Position numbers and translations under genes: made by a program. 64,000 nt of DNA, taken from Guptibacillus hwajinpoensis (GTDB lineage: Bacteria > Bacillota > Bacilli > Bacillales > Guptibacillaceae). A model generated the notes under the pieces. It made no database searches, was not told the DNA's origin, and worked only from the letters and a program-made list of their open reading frames with translations. How positions within the stretch are numbered: position 1 is the stretch's first letter; every line of letters starts with the position of its first letter. The DNA is taken from contig NZ_JAIVAE010000014.1 of assembly GCF_020171785.1 (NCBI RefSeq), positions 51,272 to 115,271 on the forward strand. Direction: 5' to 3'. This document shows positions 35,260 to 43,442 of the stretch, piece after piece.

Positions 35260-35328
35260 ATGATGGCCTCCTTATTATTTATCTATCTCGTCATTAATTA
35301 AATTAGTTAAAAGGTGAAAGACGTCTCC

Positions 35329-35390
35329 TTTGACTTTGACTATCTTTGACCTTGTAACCATATTATAATTTGACTATCTCTGACTTTCAA
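35329..35390 (-). promoter_or_regulatory. clpE promoter with two CtsR boxes
   Basis: On the reverse strand TTGAAA (35385-35390), 17 nt, TATAAT (35362-35367) is a SigA promoter. A CtsR site AGTCAGAGATAGTCAAA (35369-35385) fills the spacer, and GGTCAAAGATAGTCAAA (35335-35351), an exact match to the heptad consensus, follows the -10; a further GTCAAA unit abuts it at 35329. The remaining bases up to 35640 are AT-rich and show nothing else I recognise. Confidence 0.9.
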
Positions 35391-35640
35391 GTCTTTTGCT
35401 CAAACATTTTTAAGGTTAACGGTTTAAAATAAATTATTCGTAGGAAAGTGTATTCAAAACAATTTATCTTCAGCTTATGAGATAAAGCATTCCGAAGAAA
35501 ATATTTGTAATATTTGAAATGAAGGAATTTTTTCGGAGGTTGGATAATAGATTGTAATAACTACTTTTCGACAAAGGGGTATACAAGTTTACTAGTACGG
35601 TAACAATGATGATAGATTACAAAGGGAGGATACGAACGAT

Positions 35641-36105
35641 ATGAATGATTCTGTCTATCAGTTGATTGTTGAAACCACCGTCAAACGAGTGCCTAGCTGT
35701 CATGAGTCCCCAGCAGACTTCTTTATTGCCCTTGATGATCAGGAATATCCTTATTTAATCTTACCCACGCCGAAGGAAATGTTTGATAATGACGATGTTT
35801 TCACTATCCGCTTGATTCCAGATGCCCTTAATAAATTTCGATTTGAATTGGACAACTCATTTACCAAACTATCTTTTAGACGGTTTTCTACTTTTTTTGA
35901 CGATAAGACATACTACTTTGGACCTGATGATAATATGCTGATACATTTTCTAAAATCGCCAATATACCGAAGCTACGTAGCGTGGATAAGTCATTTGTAC
36001 TTTAAGCGCATTGATGACCTGATTGAACGATACAACAAGGAACAGTTGCCTGAAGAAAAAAGATCAATTAAAGCGAAACTTTCTCGCCTTCTGATCGAAG
36101 CTTAA
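35641..36105 (+). CDS. Protein of unknown function (154 aa)
   Basis: Soluble, rich in aromatic residues (FFIALDDQEYPYLILP, FRRFSTFFDDKTYYFGPDD), ending in a charged helix (RYNKEQLPEEKRSIKAKLS). No motif, signal or membrane span is seen, and I recognise no family. GGGAGG lies 11 nt before ATG 35641. Its last 38 bp overlap the convergent mnmH gene, so no terminator is shared. The upstream region is AT-rich without a clear promoter. Confidence 0.65.
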   Translation: MNDSVYQLIVETTVKRVPSCHESPADFFIALDDQEYPYLILPTPKEMFDNDDVFTIRLIPDALNKFRFELDNSFTKLSFRRFSTFFDDKTYYFGPDDNMLIHFLKSPIYRSYVAWISHLYFKRIDDLIERYNKEQLPEEKRSIKAKLSRLLIEA

Positions 36106-37129
36106 TATCTAAACGATCAATTTCATTCTGGACAAGTCGCTTCCCTTCTTCGAACGACTCGTATGAAAGATTGATGATGTTGCCTTCATTTTCATAAGCT
36201 TTATGTTCGTATCTTGGATCATAATAATAAAGCAACAATCGTTCAATAATGACAGCATAGTTTTTCGCTTCAAGAGCCTGGTCAATCACTTCTTTATCTT
36301 CACCAGAGAATCGTTTTTCAATTTTTGTAATGGCGTCAGTGATTTCTTCATGATGTTGTTCAGGATGATACGTATTTAAGATCGTACGAATTCGATAAGA
36401 AAGCGGGGCGTGGACTTGTATACGCGTCCCTTTTTGTTTGCCCTCTAGAATAAAGTCAGGAATAATGATATTTCCAAGGCGCTTACTTTCAGATTCTATA
36501 ATATAATAAGGTGTTTCTCCAATCTCCTTCAATCGGTGGTAAAGCTTCGCTTCAAATTCCTTCTGACTTCTTTCAGGTAAATCTACTCTACCAAATACTG
36601 AACCTCTGTGAGCAGCTAGACCTTCGAGATCAATCACTGGATATCCCTTCTTTTCTAATGCAGTTAGTATTTTGGTCTTCGAAGTTCCAGTTAATCCTTC
36701 TAGAACAAGGTATGGAGTTAATTGACTTGAAAAATCATCTAAGCCAGTTGTTACTTTCTGTCGGTAGGCTCGAATCCCACCTTCGACCTGAAGACTCGGT
36801 AATCCCATCATCTCAAAAATCGTAGCAAGACTTTTACTTCGCATTCCGCCTCTCCAACAGTAAACAGCAAACTCTTGATGATTTGTTATTTCTTTTGCAC
36901 GTTTATAAAACTCAGGGAGTAATGGCGAGACAATCGAAATCCCCAAATCTTTCGCTGCATCTGTCCCTTTTTGCTTATAAGTAGTCCCCACCAATTCCCG
37001 TTCTTCATTCGAGAAAATCGGCAAGTTAACTGCTCCAGGAATATGAAACTTCTCAAATTCAGCCGGGGTTCTAACATCTAATAAAGGTATTTTTTTATTT
37101 AAAGCTTCATCGATCGATATTTTTTTCAT
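36068..37129 (-). CDS. mnmH: tRNA 2-selenouridine synthase (MnmH/SelU)
   Basis: 353 aa. The N-terminal rhodanese domain holds LLDVRTPAEFEKFHIPGAVN and the active Cys in YCWRGGMRSKS; the C-terminal part has a P-loop LEGLTGTSKTKIL. The enzyme replaces sulfur by selenium in the wobble 2-thiouridine of tRNA-Lys, -Glu and -Gln through a geranylated intermediate, using selenophosphate. ATG 37129 follows AAGGATG by 6 nt. No selD lies in the window, so the selenophosphate source must be elsewhere. Confidence 0.93.
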   Translation of the reverse strand: MKKISIDEALNKKIPLLDVRTPAEFEKFHIPGAVNLPIFSNEERELVGTTYKQKGTDAAKDLGISIVSPLLPEFYKRAKEITNHQEFAVYCWRGGMRSKSLATIFEMMGLPSLQVEGGIRAYRQKVTTGLDDFSSQLTPYLVLEGLTGTSKTKILTALEKKGYPVIDLEGLAAHRGSVFGRVDLPERSQKEFEAKLYHRLKEIGETPYYIIESESKRLGNIIIPDFILEGKQKGTRIQVHAPLSYRIRTILNTYHPEQHHEEITDAITKIEKRFSGEDKEVIDQALEAKNYAVIIERLLLYYYDPRYEHKAYENEGNIINLSYESFEEGKRLVQNEIDRLDIKLRSEGEKVSL

Positions 37130-37198
37130 AACAATCATCCTTCATCTCATTTCATAGTACAAGTATATCATCATCCCTGATGGAAATTTAGTTAGACG

Positions 37199-37224
37199 GT
37201 TTATGTTACCTTCAGATGGGGAAA
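37199..37224 (+). promoter_or_regulatory. SigB-like promoter of the 114-aa gene
   Basis: GTTTAT, 14 nt, GGGAAA, close to the GTTTAA...GGGWAT consensus; it overlaps the upstream in-frame ATG at 37216, which argues for the later start. Confidence 0.55.
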
Positions 37225-37245
37225 ATTAGGAACGAGGTGAATAAA

Positions 37246-37590
37246 ATGGATACTACAACGTTATCAGAAGTTCGCAATACGCTAGCTGATTGGGTTGGTG
37301 GTCATATCATCATCGAAAAAAAAGAACAGGAAGATCTTGATAAGACAATTATGAAACTTGAAGACTTTTCCTTTCAACATCGCGGTGAAACCGTTGACGA
37401 CTACACCGCTTCAACTCTCCTTCAGCTTAAAGGTGAAGGAAAGGTGATTTCGGAGGAAGCTGCCGTACCACTTCCTCACTCTATTTTCGAAATACCACTT
37501 GAAGAACTAAACAATGTAAAAAAGCAGTCGGCTGAATTAATCTTTCTCACCAACCGTGCCTCCTATCACATCAGCTATAACGCAAATTAA
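37246..37590 (+). CDS. Protein of unknown function (114 aa), possible stress protein
   Basis: Soluble, acidic; MDTTTLSEVRNTLADWVGGH begins a helical N-terminus, and the rest is alternating strands with LPHSIFEIPLEELN. ATG 37246 follows GAGGTG by 8 nt. A SigB-like promoter 22 bp upstream suggests a general stress role. I recognise no family. It has its own terminator. Confidence 0.65.
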   Translation: MDTTTLSEVRNTLADWVGGHIIIEKKEQEDLDKTIMKLEDFSFQHRGETVDDYTASTLLQLKGEGKVISEEAAVPLPHSIFEIPLEELNNVKKQSAELIFLTNRASYHISYNAN

Positions 37591-37616
37591 GGGACCAGAA
37601 TTGGTTCCTTTTTTTA
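37591..37616 (+). terminator. Terminator after the 114-aa gene
   Basis: GGGACCA pairs with TGGTTCC (one G-T) around GAAT, then T8. Confidence 0.82.
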
Positions 37617-37695
37617 TTGAAGAATTTCTTAACGGCATATCCCAAACCATTTTCTAATATGCTGAACATAGGTAGAGGCTACGGGAGGGATTGTG

Positions 37696-38055
37696 ATGGA
37701 AAAGAAAGACATGACACCTGATCAAATCACACGTCAGTGGGCTATGTATGTTCATCTTTCTGCATTGTCTGGTTATTTAGTTCCCCTCGGACATATCATC
37801 GCTCCCATCATAATTTGGTCAATTAAGAAAGAAGGGAATTCGTTCATCGATGCCCAGGGTAAAGAGTCTCTAAACTTTCAAATTAGCATGACGCTGTATG
37901 CCGTTATCCTTGCTATTCTCACCTTTGTGATCATTGGATTATTTCTTCTCCCATTGCTTTTTATCGTTCACCTTACTTTCATCGTCGTCGCCTCTGTGAA
38001 GGCGAATCAAGGTGAGTTTTATCGATATCCCATTACGATTCGGTTCATATCTTGA
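37696..38055 (+). CDS. DUF4870 membrane protein
   Basis: 119 aa with three hydrophobic segments. HLSALSGYLVPLGHIIAPIIIW, then a polar loop EGNSFIDAQGKESLNFQISM and two further helices match the DUF4870 (Tic20-like) pattern, where the D-x-x-GKE-x-x-NFQ motif is diagnostic. Function unknown. ATG 37696 follows GGGAGG by 7 nt, with a GTG just before as alternative. Confidence 0.87.
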   Translation: MEKKDMTPDQITRQWAMYVHLSALSGYLVPLGHIIAPIIIWSIKKEGNSFIDAQGKESLNFQISMTLYAVILAILTFVIIGLFLLPLLFIVHLTFIVVASVKANQGEFYRYPITIRFIS

Positions 38056-38141
38056 ATTTCTAACAATTTCAATCGTTCACACATAATTTAGCTATGTCCA
38101 TGTTATAATGAAACTAAACTTATGATGTGGAGGGTCTGCTC

Positions 38142-38258
38142 TTGGCTACTAAGGAAAAAGAATGGAACCGTTTTACTGTATGGGCACTAGCCTTTATGGT
38201 TTGGATTGTGCCTATCGCATTTGTAATCGGTTTCTACATAATCTCTCAACCCCAATAA
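38142..38258 (+). CDS. 38-aa single-span membrane peptide with TTG start
   Basis: GGAGGG lies 7 nt before TTG 38142. The product has a charged head (ATKEKEWNRFTVW) and one helix of about 22 residues with an SQPQ end. A TATAAT-like box (TTATAATG) is 35 bp upstream and a terminator follows at 38330. No family is recognised; shape resembles small oxidase-associated or transporter-associated subunits. Confidence 0.5.
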   Translation: MATKEKEWNRFTVWALAFMVWIVPIAFVIGFYIISQPQ

Positions 38259-38329
38259 GGTGAATTGAACGATCCTTAATGAACAACAATTTCTCAACTC
38301 GACTAACCTCATCTCTAGGTAGGTTGAGG

Positions 38330-38358
38330 AAAATCAGCGTAAATGCGCTGATTTTTTT
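38330..38358 (+). terminator. Terminator after the 38-aa gene
   Basis: AAAATCAGCG and CGCTGATTTT around a 6-nt loop, with a T-run; a second stem (CTCAAC/GTTGAG) precedes it. Confidence 0.83.
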
Positions 38359-38376
38359 AATTCTCATAGAAAGCAG

Positions 38377-38402
38377 GTTTTATTCTCCTTTATCGTGGGA
38401 AG
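38377..38402 (+). promoter_or_regulatory. SigB-like promoter of the DUF2188 gene
   Basis: GTTTTA, 14 nt, GGGAAG, about 35 bp before the start codon. Confidence 0.55.
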
Positions 38403-38437
38403 TGTTAATTATACACAGCTTAAAGGAGGATATAACT

Positions 38438-38635
38438 ATGAAGGAATATACAGTAGCACCAAATAAAGACGTTACAGGTTGGTACGTTAAAATTGAGGAC
38501 GTTGCTCCAACGGATCTTTACGATATGCGTTCAACTGCTATTGAAAAGGCAGAAGAACTTGCGAAAGGTGATTCCCCAAGTCGCCTATTAATCCTTAATG
38601 ATCAGCATGAAGTTGAAGAAGAACGCACATTTTAA
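38438..38635 (+). CDS. DUF2188 domain protein
   Basis: 65 aa: KEYTVAPNKDVTGWYVKIED, then a helix STAIEKAEELAKG, then LLILNDQHEVEEERTF, the two-strand-helix-two-strand pattern of DUF2188. Bacillus members are small stress-linked proteins of unknown function. AAAGGAGG precedes ATG 38438 by 8 nt; a longer frame from 38279 would pass through a terminator and a promoter, so it is rejected. The gene ends in a long terminator. Confidence 0.87.
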   Translation: MKEYTVAPNKDVTGWYVKIEDVAPTDLYDMRSTAIEKAEELAKGDSPSRLLILNDQHEVEEERTF

Positions 38636-38680
38636 TACATAAAACATCCCTTCGCTCCTGCGAAGGGATGTTTTATGTAT
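38635..38680. terminator. Perfect 20-bp terminator stem after the DUF2188 gene
   Basis: Arms 38635-38654 and 38661-38680 are exact complements around CTCCTG. Confidence 0.85.
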
Positions 38681-38720
38681 AGCTTTAGACCTTCATTAGT
38701 CATTGTTTAGTAAAAAATAA

Positions 38721-38748
38721 AAGAACGGAGGGAAATCCCTCCGCTCTT
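38721..38748 (-). terminator. Terminator after the GsiB-like gene
   Basis: AAGAGCGGAGGG pairs with CCCTCCGTTCTT (one G-U) around ATTT on the reverse strand, then T4. Confidence 0.83.
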
Positions 38749-38763
38749 TTTCTTACCGATTCC

Positions 38764-39150
38764 TCAATTGTTACCGCTCTTCTTACCGCCCTTTTTGCCT
38801 ATTTCTTCGTAAAATTCTTTATCTTGATTTTTGGATGTTTGTTCTCCGCCTTTTTGGCCTATTTCCTGATAAAACTCTTTGTCGTGCTCTCTAGCTGTTT
38901 TCTTACCGCCTTTTTCACCTATTTCTTCAAAGAACTCTTTGTCATGTTCACGAGCCGTTTTTTTGCCACCTTTTTCGCCTATTTCTTGATAGAACTCTTG
39001 ATCATGTTCCTTGGCTGTCTTTTCTCCACCTTTTTGTCCAATATCTTGATAAAAATCTTTGTTATGTTCTCTAGATGTTTTGTTTCCACCTTTACGCCCT
39101 GCTTCTTCTCTACTCATTTTGTCATTACTGTTATTACTATTGTTAGCCAT
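38764..39150 (-). CDS. gsiB: GsiB-like general stress protein with KGG repeats
   Basis: 128 aa. Six KGG motifs begin at residues 20, 40, 60, 80, 100 and 120, so the unit is exactly 20 residues: KGGKKTAREHDKEFYEEIGE. Such hydrophilic LEA-like proteins are made in large amounts in stress; B. subtilis gsiB is SigB controlled. AGAGGAGG precedes ATG 39150. A SigB-like promoter is at 39199-39224. The DNA repeat is 60 bp long. Its antisense frame gives a false hydrophobic ORF. Confidence 0.93.
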   Translation of the reverse strand: MANNSNNSNDKMSREEAGRKGGNKTSREHNKDFYQDIGQKGGEKTAKEHDQEFYQEIGEKGGKKTAREHDKEFFEEIGEKGGKKTAREHDKEFYQEIGQKGGEQTSKNQDKEFYEEIGKKGGKKSGNN

Positions 39151-39198
39151 TTTTGAAACCTCCTCTAGTAATTTTGATAACCTTTGCTACACTAGTTG

Positions 39199-39224
39199 TA
39201 TTCCACGCTATCTAATTGATAAAC
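39199..39224 (-). promoter_or_regulatory. SigB-like promoter of the GsiB-like gene
   Basis: On the reverse strand GTTTAT, 14 nt, GGAATA. The -35 fits the consensus; the -10 is imperfect. Confidence 0.5.
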
Positions 39225-39292
39225 GACAAAATGGATTCTTTTTACATTTTTGATTCCTTCTTACTAAAAATAAGAAAGTTGCTTCAACTAAA

Positions 39293-39318
39293 AAAACGCC
39301 CCTTACTAGGGACGTTTT
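39293..39318 (-). terminator. Terminator after the macro-domain gene
   Basis: On the reverse strand AAAACGTCCC pairs with GGGGCGTTTT (one G-U), then T3-4. Confidence 0.8.
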
Positions 39319-39322
39319 GTCT

Positions 39323-39763
39323 TTAAGAATAGTAAACATGTATTGGTTTTTCATATTTCTTAGAAATCTTTTCAAGAGATTTTTTTACGTTAATCAAATC
39401 ATCTTTATCTATTCCACAACCAATTTTTATTTTAAATCCCTTTTCTTCAAATGGCTTTAATTCTTTAATCATATGTTCAAACGATTTTAACCACGCAGGG
39501 TAATTGGTTTGCAGACCAGCAGGTTTATACTGACCATAGAGATTGGCAATGATCCGTTTATTATCTCGACTTAAAGCAAATGAACATTTCCCTAACTTCT
39601 TTTTTGGTGAAAACGGAAAGTCCTCATCTGCTTTCGCTGCTTCAGGATAAGTTTCTTTTACTGATTTTGCAATTCCAACGTCCATCGCATTAAAACAGTC
39701 ACATTGATGCGCAATCACAGTACAGTCACTTTTAAGAAGGTTGCCTTTTTCTAAACGAATCAT
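39323..39763 (-). CDS. Stand-alone macro-domain protein
   Basis: 146 aa: a single macro domain from residue 1 to 146. IRLEKGNLLKSDCTVIAHQCDCFNAMDVGIAKSV contains the ADP-ribose loop 1, RIIANLYGQ the central strand, and KIKIGCGI the second loop. This resembles ALC1/TARG1-like macro domains, which remove ADP-ribose from Glu in some relatives. AAGGAG lies 9 nt before ATG 39763. No ADP-ribosyltransferase gene is adjacent. Confidence 0.88.
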   Translation of the reverse strand: MIRLEKGNLLKSDCTVIAHQCDCFNAMDVGIAKSVKETYPEAAKADEDFPFSPKKKLGKCSFALSRDNKRIIANLYGQYKPAGLQTNYPAWLKSFEHMIKELKPFEEKGFKIKIGCGIDKDDLINVKKSLEKISKKYEKPIHVYYS

Positions 39764-39871
39764 ACATGCACTCTCCTTTTTTGAGAACCCTTTTGTATGA
39801 TTATAATGAAAATTCTATTAATTTCAATAGGAATATTTTACTTCCTTCAGCATATTATGATAAGTTTCGCG

Positions 39872-40624
39872 TTACGGCCTCTCTTTCATATAGGTAACTG
39901 CCTGGAAAATTGGTTTACAATTATTATTGCGAAATATTTGCTGCATGGGTTTATTCTCAATGCCTGTACTGCCGATATAATAAGTAGCCCCTTTTTCCTG
40001 CAATAATGCTAATCCAAGATGATGGAAAGGCGTTCCGAGTCCTTTGCCACGCCATTCTGGTAAAATGCCCATATAAAATAGCCTTCCCTCTTCATTTGTA
40101 CCAGGTTCAATAATAGGAATCATCATGCCTAATGGCTTGTCATCCCAATAGATACGAAAACAGCTTGTTTTGTACTGCTTTCCAATCTCCTGCTTCATTG
40201 CTTCATATTGAACGTGGATAGAATGCTTAGAAGGCGAATTGAGCGAGCCCTTTGAACATAACTCCCACATCGATAGAAAAGCATCAATTCTCGAGGCTTC
40301 GACCTGTTCATACGTAATACTACGATTATAATTTGCAACCATTTTTTCCAATTGAAATCTTTTATAGTATTCGATCGTTGTAGACTGTAAAAAATAATCT
40401 TTTTTTTCTAACAGCTGACTTCCTTTTGTAAAAAAACGATCCAGCGTAATTGAAACTTGGTTTACTTCATTGGATTTTAAAGCAATATCCAATCGATCCA
40501 ACAACGATTCAATGACCTCTTCTTCTTTCAATTTTTCAATTCCCTCTAATGAAAGATAGAAAGGTCGGCCATCAAGTAATTTCACACCTTCTTTAAGTTC
40601 ACTCTCTTTCAATGAAAATGACAT
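39872..40624 (-). CDS. GNAT N-acetyltransferase with unknown N-terminal domain
   Basis: 250 aa. The C-terminal half is a GNAT fold: RLFYMGILPEWRGKGLGTPF carries the CoA loop R-G-K-G-L-G, then GATYYIGSTGIENKPMQQIF with the Asn and the FRNNNCK tail. The first 110 residues are a helical domain without match. Substrate unknown. ATG 40624 follows GGGG by 6 nt; a GTG two codons earlier is possible. It lies 2 bp behind the AIM24 gene, so both form an operon. Confidence 0.83.
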   Translation of the reverse strand: MSFSLKESELKEGVKLLDGRPFYLSLEGIEKLKEEEVIESLLDRLDIALKSNEVNQVSITLDRFFTKGSQLLEKKDYFLQSTTIEYYKRFQLEKMVANYNRSITYEQVEASRIDAFLSMWELCSKGSLNSPSKHSIHVQYEAMKQEIGKQYKTSCFRIYWDDKPLGMMIPIIEPGTNEEGRLFYMGILPEWRGKGLGTPFHHLGLALLQEKGATYYIGSTGIENKPMQQIFRNNNCKPIFQAVTYMKERP

Positions 40625-40626
40625 TT

Positions 40627-41325
40627 TCACCCCTGATTGTTTTGCATATATACTTCTTCATAAGGCTGGACGACCACAAAACCGTCCCCTTCGAATCTCA
40701 TTTGAACAGACTCACCGCTCCCTCTACCAAAGAAAGACTTTAAGGAAATATCTGTTTGAAAATCCGGCTGCAATTGGCCAGACCAGGCTACAGTTGCATT
40801 TGGATCGGTAATGACTGGTTTCCCTGGTGACACTCGAATTGTAAGAGGTTCATAATGGCTTGTAATTGCGACCATTCCAGGGCCCTTACAGGTAACATTA
40901 AATAATCCACCTGCCATCATTCCTGTTATCCGTTTCATCATTTTGATATCCCACTGGATTCCATCTTCAAATGCAAGAAGATCATTCCCATTTACACTGA
41001 TTGATTCTCCGCTTTGCAAATGAAGAATGGATATCTTCTTCCCTGCATCGGCAAGATAGAGCTTCCCATTTCCTTCTGCTTTCATCAAAGAAGCGCCTTC
41101 ACCTGTGAGAGCTTTTTTGAACATTTTCCCTAGACCGTGTTCAAGAATTCCTTCTCTTTCAAACTTTATTTGACCATTATAAGTAATCATTGCGCCCGCT
41201 TTTGCCCAAACTCTCCCTGATAAGTTCACTTCTAGCATACGTTGTGTTTCAAGTTCAAAAAAGCCTTCACCCTTATCCTGTTGTTCTGTAGACTTTACAA
41301 ATTCCTCGATCGAATAACGATTCAT
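40627..41325 (-). CDS. AIM24 family protein
   Basis: 232 aa. The beta-rich AIM24 (TIGR00266-like) fold is seen in AGAMITYNGQIKFERE, GEGASLMKAEGNGKLYLAD, SILHLQSGESISVNGNDLLA and KGPGMVAITSHYEPL. Yeast AIM24 supports mitochondrial membrane organisation; bacterial members have no settled role. GGGGAG precedes ATG 41325 by 7 nt. It is the first gene of an operon with the acetyltransferase. Confidence 0.9.
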   Translation of the reverse strand: MNRYSIEEFVKSTEQQDKGEGFFELETQRMLEVNLSGRVWAKAGAMITYNGQIKFEREGILEHGLGKMFKKALTGEGASLMKAEGNGKLYLADAGKKISILHLQSGESISVNGNDLLAFEDGIQWDIKMMKRITGMMAGGLFNVTCKGPGMVAITSHYEPLTIRVSPGKPVITDPNATVAWSGQLQPDFQTDISLKSFFGRGSGESVQMRFEGDGFVVVQPYEEVYMQNNQG

Positions 41326-41409
41326 TTTTCATCTCCCCTTCCAATTATTGATTACGTTTCAAAGGATCCAAACGTTTCAATTTTCTGCAAAACGTTTTCA
41401 CAACAATTT

Positions 41410-41435
41410 GTTTGCGTATAGCACGTTAAGGGTAA
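41410..41435 (+). promoter_or_regulatory. SigB-like promoter of the DUF948 gene
   Basis: GTTTGC, 14 nt, GGGTAA; the -10 differs from consensus at one base. B. subtilis ytxG, a DUF948 gene, is SigB controlled. Confidence 0.6.
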
Positions 41436-41474
41436 GAGAATATTAACTAATGGTTTTAAATAGGAGGTTATGAA

Positions 41475-41882
41475 ATGGTTATTGTTTACATTAGCATCGG
41501 CATTGTTGTTCTTTCTATTATTTATTTAGGATACATAGCAGTTAAGAATATGAAAGAAACAAAAAAATCATTAACGGATCTATCAGAAACAGCAGCTAGG
41601 TTTCAAGAAAAAGTGGATCAAATTAATGAGGAAACAACTAAGCTAACGACAACGGCAGCATCAATTTCTGAAGGTATTCAAACTAAGAAAGAAACTGTGC
41701 AAGGCGTTATTCAGACAGCTAAATCCTCACCAGAACCCTTTAAAGATCTTGTATCATCCATTAAGAATACGCCCAATCCGCAGCGTGAAACAAGAGATTC
41801 ACAATTAGTTGAAATAGGTGATCAGCTTATTGATTTATGGGGTAGATACCGCGTGAAGCGTAAATCCAAACACGCTGAGTAA
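41475..41882 (+). CDS. DUF948 domain protein (YtxG-like)
   Basis: 135 aa: one N-terminal transmembrane helix (VYISIGIVVLSIIYLGYIAV), then a long coiled coil (MKETKKSLTDLSETAARFQE, continuing through IEN-like INEETTKLTTTAAS), the DUF948 layout of YtxG. AGGAGG precedes ATG 41475 by 7 nt. It is likely a membrane-anchored stress protein. It ends in its own terminator, 50 bp before cls. Confidence 0.87.
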   Translation: MVIVYISIGIVVLSIIYLGYIAVKNMKETKKSLTDLSETAARFQEKVDQINEETTKLTTTAASISEGIQTKKETVQGVIQTAKSSPEPFKDLVSSIKNTPNPQRETRDSQLVEIGDQLIDLWGRYRVKRKSKHAE

Positions 41883-41905
41883 GGGCTATGCCCTTACTTT
41901 TTTTG
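41879..41905 (+). terminator. Terminator after the DUF948 gene
   Basis: GTAAGGGC and GCCCTTAC with a TAT loop and T7; it includes the stop codon. Confidence 0.85.
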
Positions 41906-41933
41906 TTCAAATTCAAATGAGGTGGGCTACATT

Positions 41934-43433
41934 ATGAAACAAGCAAGACAAATACTATTCTTTCTTCTTATGACAACATCCCTTTCAATTATTCTGTTCA
42001 CTTCTTTAGAGCCTATCTGGAAATGGGGAGCAGGCTTTCTTTATGCCGCTATTTTACTATCTATTTTATACGTTCTATTACTTGAAGGAAGATCTCCCTA
42101 TAAATCATTATTATGGATCTACGTATTGATCTTCTTCCCTATTGTCGGATATGTTTTCTTTTTATTTTCTGGTCAACTCGAAGTAAAAGGGCATTTATTT
42201 AAAGAAAAGCGAACCAATGGACTCGAGTTCTTTCAAAAGTACGTTAATTTTCCTGCTTCTGAAAAGTGGCACGAGCTAAGTGAGCGAAATCAAAACTTTT
42301 CGAATCTTATTGCTACAATGGTCTCAAGTCCCATTAGTATGCGATCTTCCACGAAACTTTTACTAAATGGGAGAGAAACATTTACCGCCATTAAAGACGA
42401 AATTGAAAAGGCTGAAACGTATATACACATGGAGTATTACACGTTCCGATCAGATGAGCTTGGACTTTCAATCATTGATTTACTTATCAAAAAAGCGAAG
42501 CAAGGTGTTGAAGTTCGTGTCCTATATGATTCAATTGGGAGTCACAACCTTTCAAGAGCTTCGAAAACAGCATTAAGGGACGCTGGTGCAAGTGTTCAAC
42601 AATTTCTGCCCATTAAATACGGGTTCGTGAATCAAACAGTTAATTTCCGTAACCATCGTAAAATCATTGTCATTGATGGGAAATCGGGATTTGTAGGTGG
42701 ATTAAATATTGGTGATGAATATGCTGGAGATATGAATTCAATGCCTTTCTGGCGTGACACTCACCTCCATGTTAAGGGAGAGGTCCTTTCTGCTCTTCAT
42801 GGCGTTTTCCTAATGGACTGGTCGTATATGTCTGGAGAAGAATTGCTATCAAGAAAATACCTTGATACTTATGATGTTGAAGGAGATGGAGGAGCACAGC
42901 TGGTTGCTAGTGGACCTGATACGAAAAGAGGCGCTATGTCTGATTTGTATTTTAGCTTAATTACTTCAGCTAGAAAGCGAGTCTGGATTGCAACTCCTTA
43001 CTTTGTTCCGAATAAAGCCATTCGAACTGCACTAGCCATGGCTTCTATGAGAGGCATCGAAGTCAGACTCATCGTTCCGGAAATAAGTGATGGTTTTCTC
43101 ACTCAATATGGAACACGGTCTTACTTTTCAGAGCTTCTTGATTATGGCGTCGAAATATATATGTATCAAAAAGGATTTTTGCATCAAAAAATTATGATTG
43201 TCGATGATGATCTTGCTACAATCGGTACGGCTAATATGGATATGCGCTCTCTAAATTTAAATTTTGAAGTAAACATGTTCTTATTTCAATCAAGTACAAT
43301 TCATGACTTAATTGAAGCCTATCAAAATGACCTAACCGATTCGGTAAGCGTAACAAAAGATTCATACAGTAAACGCGGACTTAAACACCGCACAAAAGAA
43401 TCTTTCGCAAGACTGTTCTCTCCAGTTTTGTAA
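41934..43433 (+). CDS. cls: Cardiolipin synthase
   Basis: 499 aa: two N-terminal transmembrane helices, then two phospholipase D domains with HKD motifs NHRKIIVIDG (near 240) and LHQKIMIVDDDLATIGTANMD (near 425). It condenses two phosphatidylglycerols to cardiolipin and glycerol in the membrane. ATG 41934 follows GAGGTGGG; a GTG 12 nt earlier is less likely. B. subtilis has clsA/ywjE/ywiE types; which one this is cannot be told. Confidence 0.94.
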   Translation: MKQARQILFFLLMTTSLSIILFTSLEPIWKWGAGFLYAAILLSILYVLLLEGRSPYKSLLWIYVLIFFPIVGYVFFLFSGQLEVKGHLFKEKRTNGLEFFQKYVNFPASEKWHELSERNQNFSNLIATMVSSPISMRSSTKLLLNGRETFTAIKDEIEKAETYIHMEYYTFRSDELGLSIIDLLIKKAKQGVEVRVLYDSIGSHNLSRASKTALRDAGASVQQFLPIKYGFVNQTVNFRNHRKIIVIDGKSGFVGGLNIGDEYAGDMNSMPFWRDTHLHVKGEVLSALHGVFLMDWSYMSGEELLSRKYLDTYDVEGDGGAQLVASGPDTKRGAMSDLYFSLITSARKRVWIATPYFVPNKAIRTALAMASMRGIEVRLIVPEISDGFLTQYGTRSYFSELLDYGVEIYMYQKGFLHQKIMIVDDDLATIGTANMDMRSLNLNFEVNMFLFQSSTIHDLIEAYQNDLTDSVSVTKDSYSKRGLKHRTKESFARLFSPVL

Positions 43434-43442
43434 TTTAAATTT

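Noticed and set aside
38824..39156. Hydrophobic 110-codon forward frame
   Set aside because: It is the antisense of the KGG-repeat gene, whose repeats force an open opposite frame.
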